64,000 nt of DNA from Sthenelais limicola (lineage: Eukaryota > Annelida > Polychaeta > Phyllodocida > Sigalionidae), in NCBI GenBank assembly GCA_942159475.1, contig OW804097.1, positions 117,736,013 to 117,800,012 on the forward strand, given 5' to 3'. This document shows positions 24,502 through 39,500 of the stretch, piece after piece (positions within the stretch are counted from its first letter, which is position 1; each line of letters starts with the position of its first letter). Made by a program: the position numbers and the translations under genes. Below the pieces are notes generated by a model, which worked only from the letters and a program-made list of their open reading frames with translations, was not told the origin of the DNA and did not search any database.

Positions 24502-27500
24502 CTGCAAGAAATGGACGACAAGAGTTGAGTAAAATTGCTGAGAATGAAGAGTTGATGAATAACGAATAACTAGTCAGTGAGCCCGTATATGGGTGAAGTT
24601 GCCAGAAAATGTACAATTCACCTTTACCATTCCTCTCAAATAACCCAAATTTAAGACAGAAATGGGGTTTACAAATAATTCAACATGACCGAACAGAGTG
24701 TTTGAATTAATGCAAAACCAAACATTCTCAGATAAACCTAGAATTTGTCATTTTTCAGCCTAATTCACTGAATGCGTAGAGCTGCCGATTGTACATTTTC
24801 TGCAGATCTAACCCATATGAAGATCAGTTCAAGTGAATTCAAATTAATCTAATGGACAAAGGGCAACAAGTTCATACTGTACAAGAATATATTACAAAAA
24901 CACTCACTCAGTTCTTCTGCCAGTTGCACTCGCCGCCCTGTGAGTAATTTCCGTAGCCGTTGTTTGTCATCGCCAAAATCATCTAGTACAGATTTGATGT
25001 TCCTTTCAAGTCTCCGTGCTAGAGAAGAATCAAAATAACAGAATGAATATCCAGATTAAATATCCTGATTCATGTTTCATTGGAAATTGTTGGCGCAGGG
25101 CACCGTGTGAAAACATCCCTTATCGAGGGATATTGCGTTTTTTCTATGAAAATTAAATATTGTATTGGCCTTAAACTGAATAATAAAAAAAAAAAATGCC
25201 ACAACAAATACCACATTGCCTAAGCATGTAGCCATGTAGCTAATCTAGCCTTTCTTAATCGCTGTACCCTTTTAAGTCAAATATTTGCATTTTGACACAA
25301 AGCTCTTAAAGGCCTGTAATTCTAACCAAATAGGTATTATACATATTTATTTCCAGTAATGATACACTTTTCAACAAATAGTACAAGTAATAATCTACTC
25401 TGGAAATGGGTGGTCCCAGCCAGTTCTTCCAGGGGGTCCCTACTAAAGCTAAGGAAACATGATATAATGGTACAATGTGGTAAAGCTAAACTAAGAACAG
25501 GGTAAGGACACTTGTCGTTGGATTGTGCATTGACTAGTACCACAAGCATACAGGCATGCTATTACGCATCTACTCTTATTATACACGCACTGCTCTGAAA
25601 ACAACGTATCTAGAGTGATTTACGCATGGTGCGTATTTCACTAGTGATTTACGTGGGGTTGTCATGGCAACCAAACTGTTTTTTAACTAAAATTACCGTC
25701 GAAATTCAAATTCATGACTCGGAATTTTTTTCTATCTTTATGATTGAAAGCATGTATAATAAATCTGTTAACTAACTCGTTCATTTCAGTTGCTTAGAAT
25801 ATTGCACGAGTTGCGTAGCTCCTTCAACGAACTCGTTAGTTAACCTGTGTATATCTCACCTTCATTGTTCATGACTTGTTGGCGCAGGGCATTTGACGTA
25901 ACTAGAAGCATTCTTTGAATTCTCCAGAACAAAACAACATCACTGCAATCGAGCTGGACCAAGAACAAGTGTGGTAATGTAGCAACAGGCAAAATAATAG
26001 ATCGCTGTCTTGAAAGTTAAAGATTATAATCGTAAAATATCGAAACCATAGCATGGCAATACAATCAAGTTCAGAAAGAGTAAGGAAATGTGTTATAAGA
26101 ACCTTAGATGGAAATTGAATTAAAATAGTCTTGTCTAATTCCATCCGCTATCTAAGTATCTATAGATTACACAGGACAATTAATCCCTCGCCCGATATAC
26201 AGGGTTCTTACATTTCTGTTATCTTTCCTATAATTCTTATATAATTTTCCCAATGAAATTAATTGCTTCAGCTAACAACCAGTTTTGAAATAGATGCCTG
26301 GCATCCAATTTTCCTGGCTTTGTGTAGAATTCAAGCATATTCAATGATTTTAAGGCCCCGTAGAAACCCTGGATATATGGGTCAGATTTTCAGAAAATGT
26401 ACAATTGACAGCTGTACACATTTAGTAAATTCTGCCAAATTAGGCTGCAATTTGGCCACTACTAGGTAAATTCGAGTATATTCAGCATTGCATTGATTCT
26501 AGCAATCTGTTTGGTTAGGGGAACTGTATTTTGAACTTTTATTTTCGTCTGAAATGTGGGTTATTTGAGAAGATTGGCGAAGTTAAATTGTACATTTTCT
26601 GAAAATTTGACCCATATAGTAAATGATGGATGTCTTACCCCAGATTCATTAAAGCCTTGTTGGTAGTAGTAGAAACCCTTTTTACAGTCGCTACATGTCT
26701 GTAAGGACCGCTGTAGGAAGTTACGGCGGTAGATGTGGTGCCAAGTCTCATTTATGAATTCATTATCGGCGTCTACGTTCTGCGTCTCAAGGTTCTTACG
26801 TACAGTTGTCAGTTCTTCATAACTAAGAACGGGTCGCCTCTTCTGCAAAGGAGAAGATGATCAATTGAGTTGTAATGTTATCTTCAGTCTTTACGACTCA
26901 CGCGATTATCCTCTACATTCAGATGCAGATACCATGAATACAACGCTCTCCAGATCGATGTGGCCAAAAAATGTACTAAAAAAATGGATTTTGTAATGTC
27001 TTTGCCCTGTAGGGCTTTTTGTTGAACATGGAAGGACCTAACGCCTAACCGTACCCATTGACTAAATGTCTTATTTGATTATGTAAATTGACAAGAAATA
27101 GTTAAATCTTTAAAACTTTAATGAAATTCAATGTATGAATAACATCTTAATTATAAACATTGCCTATGTTTCTAAAATTTATGTTCGTATGTTTAAAACG
27201 TATCACAGATTGTGAAATATCTACGAAATAAAATTTTGTTAAAAAAATAAATGTGTACATCTGTTTTAAGCTATTCATGAATATAATTTTTATCTTATTT
27301 TTATAACAACAAAAAAAACCATTTATTTACTACAAAAGTGTTGAAACTATTCATGAATGGTAACAGGAAACAGAAAGCAAGAACAACAAAACATTCGTTT
27401 TATAGGGCCTTGTCCACTAAGCAGATTTTCATGCGATTCTCACAGGATTTAGTGCAAAAGAGTCCTCTGCGGTGCAAAATCGCATGAGAATCGGCTTGGT

Positions 27501-30500
27501 GGACTAGGGCCTTATTCCTCAAAGGATTGAGGGACAAATGGTCACATAAATAATTAATTTTAGCTTACCACATTTCCCTGGAAGAGTTTCTCTAACTCGG
27601 TAATGGTGGAGCCCCGGGTTCTCTGCTGCGGTGTCTTGCTACGCCAGTACATCCACTGTTCTTGGAAGCCTGGCCCGACCAGTTCTTTGATAGAGGCTTC
27701 GGCTGCAACAAAAGGTACAAACAGCTCATTCATAAAGTAAGAGTTAATAGGGGAGTTGCATGTCTCACTGCGCATGTCTACTGCGGTGCATGCTGGGATG
27801 GATTCTGTTGAAATCTGACACACAAATATTGGCAACATTTTTATCGGAAACTGCAAGAATGTTTGCACTAATATCATAGCTTGTACATATGAGGAATGAA
27901 AACCAAATGCATGATGGGAAAGATGGGAACTTGTGTTATGGAGACATGTAAACACATGGATATTTGCATGAAATTACTGTTTAATATTCCATGCTGAACA
28001 TGGCATGTTTTCTATAGATTTTACACTGTACCATTAGTCCCATAATTCCAAGCGAATCAAGATTCAAAATGGCGGCTATGCAAGCCCCCTATTAAATCAA
28101 TGTTTCACAAACTGTTCTTTAAAACAATTTTTTGGCTCGATTTTAATATATTTCGTTACCCTGAAGAGGAAAACAAAACATGGTAACAAAAAGTATGAAA
28201 TGCGATTTTTTTTCTCTTCAATACACGAACTTACATTTTTCCAATTTGTCTTTCACGGTGGCCTCCATAAACTTGATTGCACTATCCCACTGATATTTAT
28301 CATGGACAGATCGATCTTCTAGTGTGTTCACTTGGATGACCCGCTACATAACAGAATCAAATTATTCCGGTCAATTAGTAATCCCACAACATAACATATC
28401 TACATTGAAAAGTCAACACATATTTAAAGTGACATTTCTCACTGTTGTTGGCAAGATTATCGAGTAACGGAATTTCTACTTCCTTTTCTAGTATTTGGTT
28501 CACCTTACCCTACCTAACTAACTCCTGTGGATATCAAAACTCTAACAATCATATCAGATATTTGGTAAAATAGTGAGCAAAATCGTTTTTTGCATGCCAT
28601 ACAGAAATTTCAAAGTGGCAGTTGGGTTGACATCTGGAGTTACATAATGCCAGGCTCGACCAAATGTCGTTCATAGACTCCTAGGTTAAAGCCAGTTACA
28701 TTTCTGGTCACTTAGAGAGTAAGGGCAGCACTTTACGGCTCCATTCTGTGATTTGAAATCTGGTCTATTCATTAACCTTATTCAATGATTATTGAAGGAG
28801 GACACAATGTTGGTGCTCTATACTTTAGATATTGTCATACATATCCTATATGGTTACACTGAAAAAGTTTCATGTGATTCTGTAACTACTCGTTTTAACT
28901 ATCTTAGCCACTTTGAGACACACAGAGCTGAGCTGAATGAATACTATATATCTGTTTTAGGAAGGTTATCAATATTTATACATACCAAACTATCCTCTGC
29001 CTTGTCATCCCATTGGTGTTTCTTCATGCTCTCATCTTTAACGGCCACTTTGAGATTATCGTAAATAAGGTCACGGTCTTTCTTTTGCTTATCACGTTCC
29101 AGCATGTGTGTAAATTGTTCCTCCAATGTCTGCCTTCCAATCTATAGGGGCATGCATATTATTATAATTATTATTATTATTATTATTATTTGGTAATGTT
29201 CATTAGTCTTTTTTTATAGAGTTAGACAAGATATACCTTTTTTTAATGAAAATATAATATCGATACAAATGCTCATTATTTTGTGTGAGATTTTTTTTTA
29301 TTGGGCACAATGTCGTACAAGAGATAACAAATTAGAATCTGTAAGATTATTTTTAATTGTTACGTTATTTGAAAGTAAACGGAGGACGAATGAAATTATA
29401 TGAATGCATTTCAAAGGCAACATAGCATTAAATGGACTGAGCTATTTGTGGATAATGATAAGTAAAATTCATACGTACTTCAACACAATGCTTCGGTAGC
29501 ATTTTATCGGCCCACTGTTTCAGTTTGATATCCACGGTAGTGTTAAATGTCCTGCAAAATGAATAGAATTGAAAGATAACATGTAGACGCAGCAGTATAG
29601 ATTCGTCATTAAGGAAACAACACGAGTATTATACGCCCATGCTGTAACAAGATCTGCAAGTTGCAGATATTGTATTCCGATTTCGATGTACATGTACTTA
29701 GAAATAAAACTATATAGATAAAGGGAATACTCGTATTGGACACGTAACATAAGGAGTTCGAATTCATAGTTTAAAAAAACCAACACTTATATAGATATTT
29801 ATGGCAAATAAGAATAAAAAGAAAGGGTTTATATTTCAATACCCCTGTTTGCAACAGTGATTGCTACTCTATAGGATCTGGTCCAATAATTTTTCGATTA
29901 CCAACGCCGAGTTCCAGTCACTATATATAATTATTTCGCATTCGTTTCATTTAAATCTAGCGAAACAGCTTCTGAAGTATTTGAACTGTAATCAGTGTTC
30001 ACACTGTCTATTTATTGTTATTGCATACTCGATGTGTGTATAACACAGATACTGTTGCTCACCTCTTTGATTCACTTACCCCTAGATCTGCGTATCTTTG
30101 AGGTTATCACTAATTACGTATCTTGAGAATTACTACTGATTTAAACCATGTATTGTATTGTATTGTATCAACCAAATGTACCGAAAACTGTAGTATTTTA
30201 TATCTATCTATGTTAATTCAAGTAGACTGCAGCAGCAGGTAGAACGCCAAAGATATGTATTGTGTTACCTCTTCTCGACTGTATCGTGAATATATGTTTA
30301 GAGAAGCTGGATAACTAAAATCATTAAAAAAAGAAGAAAAAAAAAGAACTCACCCTACACTGTCGGTTTGGGAGGCTGGTAAATATATATTTTCAAAGAC
30401 GTATTCAGAAGCCTTCTCCCAGAGAGCTGAGTGGAAGGCTTCTTCCCACTGTTGTGGCGTCACCAAACTAAGGTTGATTATCTCATCCAGTATTTCTCCA

Positions 30501-33500
30501 CGAGCCTTTTCAAACAGTTCATCCTGGGGAAAAAATCAAGATATATATTCATAAATGACTGGCGTGAATATCAACATCTTTGGTTGCATTTTGACACAAA
30601 GCTCTTAAAGGCCTGTAATTCTAACCAAATAGGTGAGTGAGTGAGATTGGTTGCTTTACGCCCCTATCAACACATTGAATATGGTTATATAAAGGGCGGG
30701 AGAGCTGAGAGTGAGTGAGTGAGATTCGTTGCTTTACGCCCTTATCAACACATTTAAGATGGTTATATCAAGAGTGGGAGAGCTGAGAGAGTGAGAGAGT
30801 GAGATTGGTTGCTTTACGCCCTTATCAACACATATAAAGGTTCTATCAAGGGCGGGAGAGCTGAGAGGGAGGCAGTTTAGGATCTTACCCAGGAAATAGA
30901 GATAGAGAAGAAGGGAGAAAGACAGAAAAAGAGACAGAAAGGCACTTTATGGTCATACACAGGACCATGATTTATAGTAGGATTCTTGTCAAAAATACAC
31001 CGTATAAAATACAATATAATGTTTCAAGAGTCTATTTATTGATTAGATGTACAATACTCACAGGGTTCGTAGTAGTACATCTGTGATTCTTGCTCTGCAG
31101 ACAGCCGTCGGTGGGGGGACAAGAGAAGGAGAACGAGGCTAAGGCAGGGTTTAAATCGGGAAACGTAGCTTGCACAGAGGAATTGAAATAACAGCAATAT
31201 TCTGAGTCCAGAAGAATATTGTCCTGACTGTAGACAGTCGACAACCCGGTGAAGGGGGACATACGCCTGGGTGGGCGTGGTGGGCTTGTCCCCCCACCGA
31301 CGACTGTCTGCAGAGCAAGAATCACAGATGTACTACTACGAACCCTGTGAGTATTGTACATCTAATCAATTCTTGTCTGCAGCCACCGTCAGGTGGCAGC
31401 ACATGAGATATTTAACTCACAATTCCTCCGGTTACCATCAAAGGTGAATACGTTAAGTCCTTTCTCCTTAAAGTTCGTAGTCTTAAGACGAAGATAACTA
31501 GTCCTTTTGCTGTAAGACTCGGACAGCATAACTAGGACTCTCAAAGTTCCTTTGGAAAAGAAAACAACACTACTCAGAAGAAACGCGAGAAGAAGCTCTG
31601 GACTGCTTCTTGTCTCTTTCCTTGTTGGCGAAAGCAGACAACAAATGAGTAGAAGTAGCTGTTGTCACGTTGATTGGCTTGTGGTAAAAACGCCTAAAGG
31701 TGTTCTCATCTTTCCACATAGCTGTCTTCATAATTTGGTCCACAGGGACATGCAACGCAGCTAGCTTTGAAGCAGTGGCTCCACGCACACTGTGAGGTCT
31801 GAATACATTGGTATTGAGTCCACTCGCCGAAAGAATGCATCTAACATACTTAGCCAAAGTACAAGTCAGAACTGGCTTAAAAGGCGCAGTATGACTAATG
31901 AACAACTGGCCCACTGAATTTCCAGCTGAATCCTTAGGTCGAAGATCTGACTTCCTGAACATATAGTGACGCAGAGAACGAAGAACACACACTTTCTCAT
32001 TGTCAGGAAAAGATTCCATAACGATGGAACCTAAAGCTCTTCCCACAGCTGAAGTCTTTATCTTTTCCGACAGAAGAATAGTGACCTTATCCTTAGAGGC
32101 AAAAATAATATCCTCACACTTAAGAGTCTGTAAAGTCTGCACCCGCTGAGAGGTGACCAACATCATTAACGTAAGAGTCCTCTGGGTTAGCTGAGGCAAA
32201 TTGAGGCCCGCTAGAGGAAACAAAGAAGCGATGTAGCCAAGTACTATATCCGGATCCCATGTTTCAGAGTACCTCGTCTTAGGAGGCCGCTTGTTGAACA
32301 TTCCTCCGATGATTCTAGACACAGTCACTGAAGCTTCAAAAGTTTCATTCCTAATTTTAGGCATAACTGAAGAAAGAGCAGAACGAGCTGAAGCAACGGC
32401 TCCATAACCCATTCCTTGGTCGTAAAGATCACACAGAAAATCAATCGCCTGATTATAAGTGGGAATTGCATATGGAATATCATTCTCATAGCAATAGAAC
32501 TTCCACTTTCTGTGATAAGTACGGTAGGACTTCTTCGTGTTCTTTGACCAACTATCCAAATAATGTTCCTTAGCTCTAGATGAAATTTCTAACTTATCCA
32601 CCACCTGTTTCAAAAGAGTGCGGCGAGAAGAGAGCAACTCGCAATCTTCTCGTCCTGAAACATGTCCTTTTGAGGAACGAGATTTCTTCTTCCTTTTCTT
32701 ATGTACAGAAGTTGTCTGCTTCTGGTTTTCATCTGTGGGAACCAGGGTTGAGACGACCAATTCGGGGCGACAACAATCGCTCGAATTCTTTCCATCTCGA
32801 TCTTCTGCAGACACCTTCCTACCAGCCTAAAAGGAGGAAAAATATAAGGCCGTGAGAATTGCTTCCAAGAAATAGAGAAAGCATCAATAAATGTAGAGGA
32901 AGGATCAGGAAACCAGCTAGCATAGATTTCAACCTTGAAATTATGTCTAGAGGCAAAAAGATCTACATCTGGAGATCCAAATTCTGAGCAAATATGGTCA
33001 AAAATTTCTTGACTGAGAGCCCACTCTGTGTCCTCCGTCAGTTGTCTACTAGCCAAATCCGCATCAACATTTTCCAATCCAGGAATGTGAGAAGCAGAAA
33101 GCCAATTTCCTCTTTCCTCAGCCCAGAGCCAGATTTCCTTAGCAACCTCATTGCAACTCGATGATTTAGTGCCTCCAAACTTATTGATGTAAGCAATAGC
33201 AGTTGTGTTATCACAGCGAATCATAATGTGGGTATCACACACATCACCAGCAAGAGCAAGAATGCCCCATTTAATGGCCAAAATTTCCTTGGTGTTAATA
33301 TGATAATTCTCCTCATAATCATCAAAATAACCTTGAGCCATTTCTTCATCTAGAACAGCACCCCATCCATGATCACAAGCATCAGCGAACATGGTGAGGG
33401 AAGGTGCGAAGGTCCTAATCTTCCTAGTCCTCCATGGCAGATTAGACCTCCACCAGCGAAGATCCTCAATCGCTGCCTCAGAGAGAAACATTCTAGCAGA

Positions 33501-36500
33501 AAAATCACCAGCATGATACGCCAAAGCTGCGATTTTGTCCTTCTCCAAGCTTTTGTAATGGGCTAGGCCATAGTCAATGCCATTGCACAAACTTACGAGT
33601 GTTCCAGTTAGAGAACACACCTCTTGAATGGTGAACGAACAACTCCTATCCTGAAGGAATCGCTCAACCCTCTCCAAACATGCAGATCTCTTCTCATCTG
33701 GAGGGTACACAATCATCTTTGAAGAGTCAATGAAGAATCCCAAGAATTTCATCACTTGAGAAGGCACAATTGTCGACTTTTGAGGATGCACAAAATAGCC
33801 TAACTTGCACAACTGTTGCATGGCTAACAAAACTGAATTCGCACACTCCTCTTTTGTTTGTCCCCACAGGAAGCAATCATCAATGTAACTGAATCCGAAA
33901 CCCCCCTGTTCATGAACAGAGGAAAACACAGGTTTCATTGCTTTCGTAAACAACCACGGAGCTGGGGACAAACCAAAAGGCACAGCAATATATCTATAAA
34001 ACTTTCCATCCCAAGGGAAAGCAATATAAGGTTGCGATTCTCTATGCAGGGGAAGAGAAAAATAAGCTTCCTGTAGATCCAAAGAAGCCATAAAAGATCC
34101 TGGTCTTAACATTTCCAACGCCGTTTGAAGATTATCCATCTTGAAATGAACCAAAGGTAAATGCTTGTTCAAAGCAGTAAGATCAAGAATTAATCTCCAC
34201 TTATTACCTGGTTTCGGAGTCACAAACACATTAGACAGATACAAGATCTCCGAAATATCTGTCTCAACAACAACTCCCTTAGTGATCAATTTCTGGACTT
34301 CTTCTGCTACTGCAGCTCTCCTTTCAGGAGCAAAAGAATACTGATGAGGAACATTGAATTGAACTGGCGGCTTAAGGAAATTGAGCTTCACTCCACGGAC
34401 AATACCCAAAGTGTCCGGGTCCGAAGTAATTTTCTCCCATTCCTGGAGGTAAAATTTTAAATTTCCTGGTCTGAAGGACAACACAGTTGGGCCCTCAGGA
34501 GTCAAGGTGAATGAGGAAAGATCGGTATCAAGAGAATCAAGAAGAAATTGCACCTCTAATATCTCCTTGAATCTCGACGACGGTGATAGTCGTCTCTGTA
34601 CGGACGATCCCTGGATCTGCTCCGTCTCCGATATGAGCGGGACCCCTGTCCGCGACGATTTCCTCGGTAATTCCCCTTGCCGCGTTTGTTCTCGCTGTCG
34701 CCCCGAGTCTTCTGCTGGCCACCCCCTTGTGGGCGATAAGGAGGCCTGTCGGAGTTTTTTGCTTGGCCACCCTTCTTGCCTGAACCATCCTGTTTATTCT
34801 CAACAATGATGGACAACTTCCTACTTGACTCGAGAGATTTTATGCTGCCCTCCAAATCATCTCCAAGTAGGGAAGCCGGAGTAGAAGGAAAACGCTTTGG
34901 GTTATTAGCCAAATCCTTATAGGTCTTCTTAAGATGCTTGCCCATCTCCGTGCGACGTTGCTTGGTAGAAATAAACATATTATAAAAACCAGCAATGGCA
35001 AGAGCATCCCTGCAAGCATTCAAACCAGAAACGACGGAAGCTGAAGCCTTGTCTCCCGTGACAAGACCCTTGATTTCACACAAGGCATCTGCCGCACGCA
35101 CAGTAGCAGTAGCCTGAGCCAACAACATAACTTGCAACTTCTTATGATAGATGTCAAAGTTCTGTCCTGCCGGAAGCAAAGCCGGCCAAACTAGAGCTGG
35201 TATCTCAGGTGTTTGTAAACCGGGAACGTTCGACGGTCTCTTATTCCTCGACTTCACCTCATCAAACACCTTTCCAGTTGGAGGCGTAGAGAAAACGTTC
35301 TCCAAGAAACGCCCCAACTCCTGGCTTTTGATGGGAGGACCAACATCACCTTTGGCAGTCATTTCCTTGACGAAAGCATCGAGGATACCAGCACAATCAT
35401 CAACAATTTCACCCTCCTCACGCTCCGGCTGAGCGATAATAAGGGGATCCTCCTCCTTGTTTACATTTTCAACAGGTAAAGACTCACGTGAAGAAGACCT
35501 GCTTGACAAATCATGGCGACTTCTCCGACGACCAAATCTGGCCGGACTTTCTGAAGAAACTCTAGACCTGCGACGTTGTGACCTGAAGAAGTAATCCCTG
35601 TAGAAATCATCATGTAGAGAAGAACCACGGCGAGGAGACTCCAACGAAGCCGGTGATTCAGGTCGTAGGTAAGCACGTGCCTGCAGCTGGGATTGACAGT
35701 CAAGTCTCTCCTGCGCGGCCTGGGTCGAAGAAGCTAATTCTAAAGACGCAACTCTAGAATTCATGCCTCTAACAGCAGAATTGACTACATCCAATTTGCC
35801 GCCGAAACCATTCATTTTCTTCAGAATGTCACCCAAAGTTGGTTCAGGAGGAGGAGCGCCGACTCTTTCCTCGGCCACCAAGAGTGGAGGCCCGTCATCA
35901 TGCTGGCTGTCCGACATTTTGGAAACACACGAGCACGTGTATATTCCAAAGGTAACTCTCCAGACAAGCAGTAAATGATAATTTTCAGTCTAATTTAGCT
36001 GCTGTCGAGACTCCTGATGACAATATCAACACAAACGGACGTCAAAAAACCACTTTTGAAGAAACTTGGTGCCCAAAAACTTCGGAAGTTTTGACGAAAG
36101 GACGGGAACCCGACCTGCGCTTTGATGCGTAATCCGTAAACTGCCTTAGCCTCGTTCTCCTTCTCATGTGCTGCCACCTGACGGTGGCTGCAGACAAGAA
36201 TCCTAAGTAAACCTGGCTGCGAATGTTTAATCGTGGAGCAGTTAGGTGATAGTTCTAAGCATGAGCCTCATTGACTATGAATGGTGGAGCTCACGGTCAC
36301 CATCATTAACTGTGTAATGTCTGCTTATTTACTTGCACGGCGATTCGGGTAAATAACAACAAGAATAGAACAACACAGATCTCCGAGTCCTTGCTAGCAC
36401 TTTAGTCTTTATTGCCGACTAAAAACCCTTCAACCACAGTGAAAAAGGTTCTCCCTCCGCTTCACAGAAGAGAGGGATTAGAACAAAAAAGTTATAGTAA

Positions 36501-39500
36501 AGAAAGGGTAGATTAAGACAAGAATTGACATCAGACATAGGCTAACAGTAAAATATTAAAATAAGAGAGACAAAACCCCCACACGACATCTGGTGGCAAA
36601 ACATCCCTGCAACAGATAGAACAGCCAGCCCGAATCCAGTCCGGCCGGCCGCACCCGGATAACCGGGCGACTAGACCGGGAGCTCGGGACACTGGCTAGC
36701 AGCGCCGGGCCAGAGCGGGGATAACCGCTCCGACCCGGCACCACCACACTCAGCACCACAATACCCCCCTCCCCCCCTTTTTCTGGAGGGAGGACCGACT
36801 AGACACGAACTGGCTAGAACTAAACAGGTCCTAAGTAAGATGTATAATACATTAAATCGTAAAGACACATACAGTGGAAATGGAACATAAGGACATAGAA
36901 GAACGACATGTGAAAAAGTAAAGTGAAGGAATATTAAAAAGCCTACACACGCGCGGTGTAAGTAAAAACAATATATTCCTATAACAACACAATACAATAT
37001 GAAACATACCTTTAACTTGGGAGAATAATAATGAAGAAAAACTCTAACCCGAGGTATGATCACAATCACTGGTAGGATAAATCCGGTAAATAAAATCACA
37101 GAGGTCCATATGCTTTAGCATAAAATAATGTCCATGTAAATAGAGTAGATGTCCACGTAGTGTCTGTTGCAGGGAATCAGGGGGTTGTTGTCTCGGAGAG
37201 GACTGGAAATATCCGCGAACGACTGCATCCGGCCCGGTTGACTTCGGCGTAGCCAGATGCCAATGATACTGGCGCTCCCACGCCGCCGTCCATCCGGAAA
37301 ACAACAAATAAACACACAATCATCATCACACTACAAAAAACAGTGGAAGAGCACTAATACTCATCCATCACTGTGCCCTTCTCACCCCGAAGCAACCGAT
37401 TCTCCTCCTCAACAGATATCTCCATCTCAGGACTTTCCTCAGCTGCATCCGAGTCCACAACTTCACCCTCACCCGTATCCTGGGTCAAGTTTTCTTCCAG
37501 CCTCTTCATCTCCAACGCCAGTCTTGCGGGACTATCCAAAGCCTTATCGGGAACTAGCACAGCGGTTCTCTCCGGGCTAGCAACCGGAGTGGAAGTAACC
37601 CTCGCAGCGCTAGGCCTAGGAGTCAGCGTCACCATAGTGCGGGGTTTCGGCAACAGAGCGGGTTTTCCCCCCCGAACCATCCCCGGCTTGGCAGCATGTG
37701 GCACCGAACCACCGGATGGTGGTGGGTTTTCTCCGAAACCAACTCCACCAGCCACCGCAGCACTATAGAGAGGCACTTGCGGTGATTGCCGAACTCTAGA
37801 CACAGCAGGAGGACTAAACAAAGGCGGAGCCATGCGCATAGCCATCTGCGCATTCGGGTCCGCGAAAGCACTCATAGTAGGATCCGCAGCAGTATATTGA
37901 GGCAAATTCTGTCCAAAAGACTGGAAAAAGGCATCCCAGGAGGGAAAGGCCGGCATAGTCATAGCAACAGGTGGTGGAGGCGGCAATTGTTGAGCAGCAG
38001 GCTGAGGCAAGTGTTCCTCAAACATTTCCTTGAAGAGACCCGACATCACTTCCCGCATATCTGAAATGCTAACTGTACCACCAACAGCTCCGGTTTTCTC
38101 CGACTTTTCCTCCTCCTCCATAACTTGATCCTCCGGCTTACCCTGCACTTCAGTTTCCACCTTATCTTTCTCCGTCTTCTTCCGCTTAGAATCCGGACCA
38201 CCTTGCTGTTCATAGCGGGACAACTTACGACGCAACTCCATATTTACTTCACGCGAACGGTTATCCTCCTCTTTATAAAACCTCAACTGATCCTGCAAGT
38301 CCAGATTCTCCTGTTCTAGATTCGGAATCAGTTTCACCTGTTCCCGCAACTCCTGGATCCCTTCCAACGGATCAAAAGCTTCACCCATTAGGTTGCGAAT
38401 ATCCGCCATGACAGCCGAAGCAGTCGACTGAATGGCCGAAACTCCGGCGTCCATACATGCAGTTATTCTTTCCAAAGACTTAGAAACATGGTCATAGGTG
38501 GCATCAACATTCGGGATCCGACTTCCCATTGGCTGAACACGTTCCGAACGCTCCGAACGCTCTGCACCAGACAGCATAGAACTCTGGTCTACCACCGATG
38601 ACTCAATGGAGGAGTTCATGTGATCAGCGCTCCCATAACTGCTACTTGGAGGCTTCTTCCAAACACTCGCAGGGGCCGGGCCTGAACCATGAGAGGACGG
38701 GTGCTTGGGGATCACAAACCGCCTAGAACCACCAGTCCTCCCGAGAACAGACACGGTCTCCCAATCTCCTCTGGTCATTCTCGCAAACTTTTGACACCCG
38801 TAATTTGGGAACTCCTTTTGAAACACCCGAAAACTTATGCACATATCAAGTGCAGTGTCCCTCTTCTCATGGTGCTGCGTCATACAGTGCCTCACTAATT
38901 CTGATCGGCGATCCAATCTCACCAAACAAGACGAAGCATGTGGGCAGGTCAGCTGGTAACTAGCCGGACAATGCTCCTCCACCAAATGCCGGTAAAACCT
39001 TTCCCTCGTTCTGTAAGAACGAACCCCATCCGGATTGATGGCCGGGTCCAAATGCCGGCAATACACAAAAGGACACCTCTGCCCCGGGCTCCACAAACGC
39101 TCCACACTATTCAGCTTCACAAGCACCGTCGGGTTAATCACCACCTCCCGGGTTGATTCCGGCTGCCGACCAGTACGACTCTTCAAGAAATGAAATTCCA
39201 TCTCGTACTTAGACATCAAAGTCCCGTTTGAGTATTCGGCCATGGCCTCATCCTCATCCTCGGACTCAGGACAGACAGGGAAGGTATCCTCCACACTTGG
39301 TACCACAGGGGCAATTTCCTCCTCCAGCACTACAAAAGTGTCAAGCTTTTTCTGTAAAGCATTCCACCGGGTCAAATTTCTCACAGCAAAGTCAGGGTCC
39401 TCACGTTTCTTGATAAACTTCCCCGACCTGTAACGAGAAATCCCGTGTTGCCGTTCAATCGCTTGGACCTCCTTCTCCGAACCAACTTTCGCAGAACTAG

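Larger units (their letters stand above)
31039..36201 (-). mobile_element. Complete DIRS-type tyrosine-recombinase retrotransposon
   Basis: DIRS elements replicate through a circular DNA intermediate and integrate with a tyrosine recombinase, leaving no target duplication. In element direction: a left terminal repeat (36201 inward), gag-like ORF, RT/RNase H ORF, overlapping recombinase ORF, an internal complementary region (31285-31408) and an extended right terminus (31039-31147). The first 40 bp of the left end are found inverted at 31369-31408. This is followed directly by the inverse of the last 85 bp of the right end (31285-31369, 84/85 identical to 31039-31123). That order is the diagnostic ICR arrangement known from DIRS1. 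Left and right ends also share a perfect 25-bp inner inverted repeat (36141-36165 versus 31123-31147). All ORFs are open. It sits in OPA1 intron 17 in the same orientation as the gene. Confidence 0.92.

Noticed and set aside
30633..30970. CRISPR-like array
   Set aside because: Three 80-bp near-tandem units without spacer/repeat structure in a eukaryotic intron; it is a dispersed repeat.
31032..31361. 109-codon minus ORF beside the DIRS recombinase
   Set aside because: It lies wholly in the inverted-repeat terminus and ICR and has no domain.
31039..31370. A separate 330-bp palindromic MITE next to the DIRS element
   Set aside because: Its second arm abuts the inverse of the DIRS left end, and the inner 25 bp match the DIRS left end, so it is better explained as the DIRS right terminus plus ICR.
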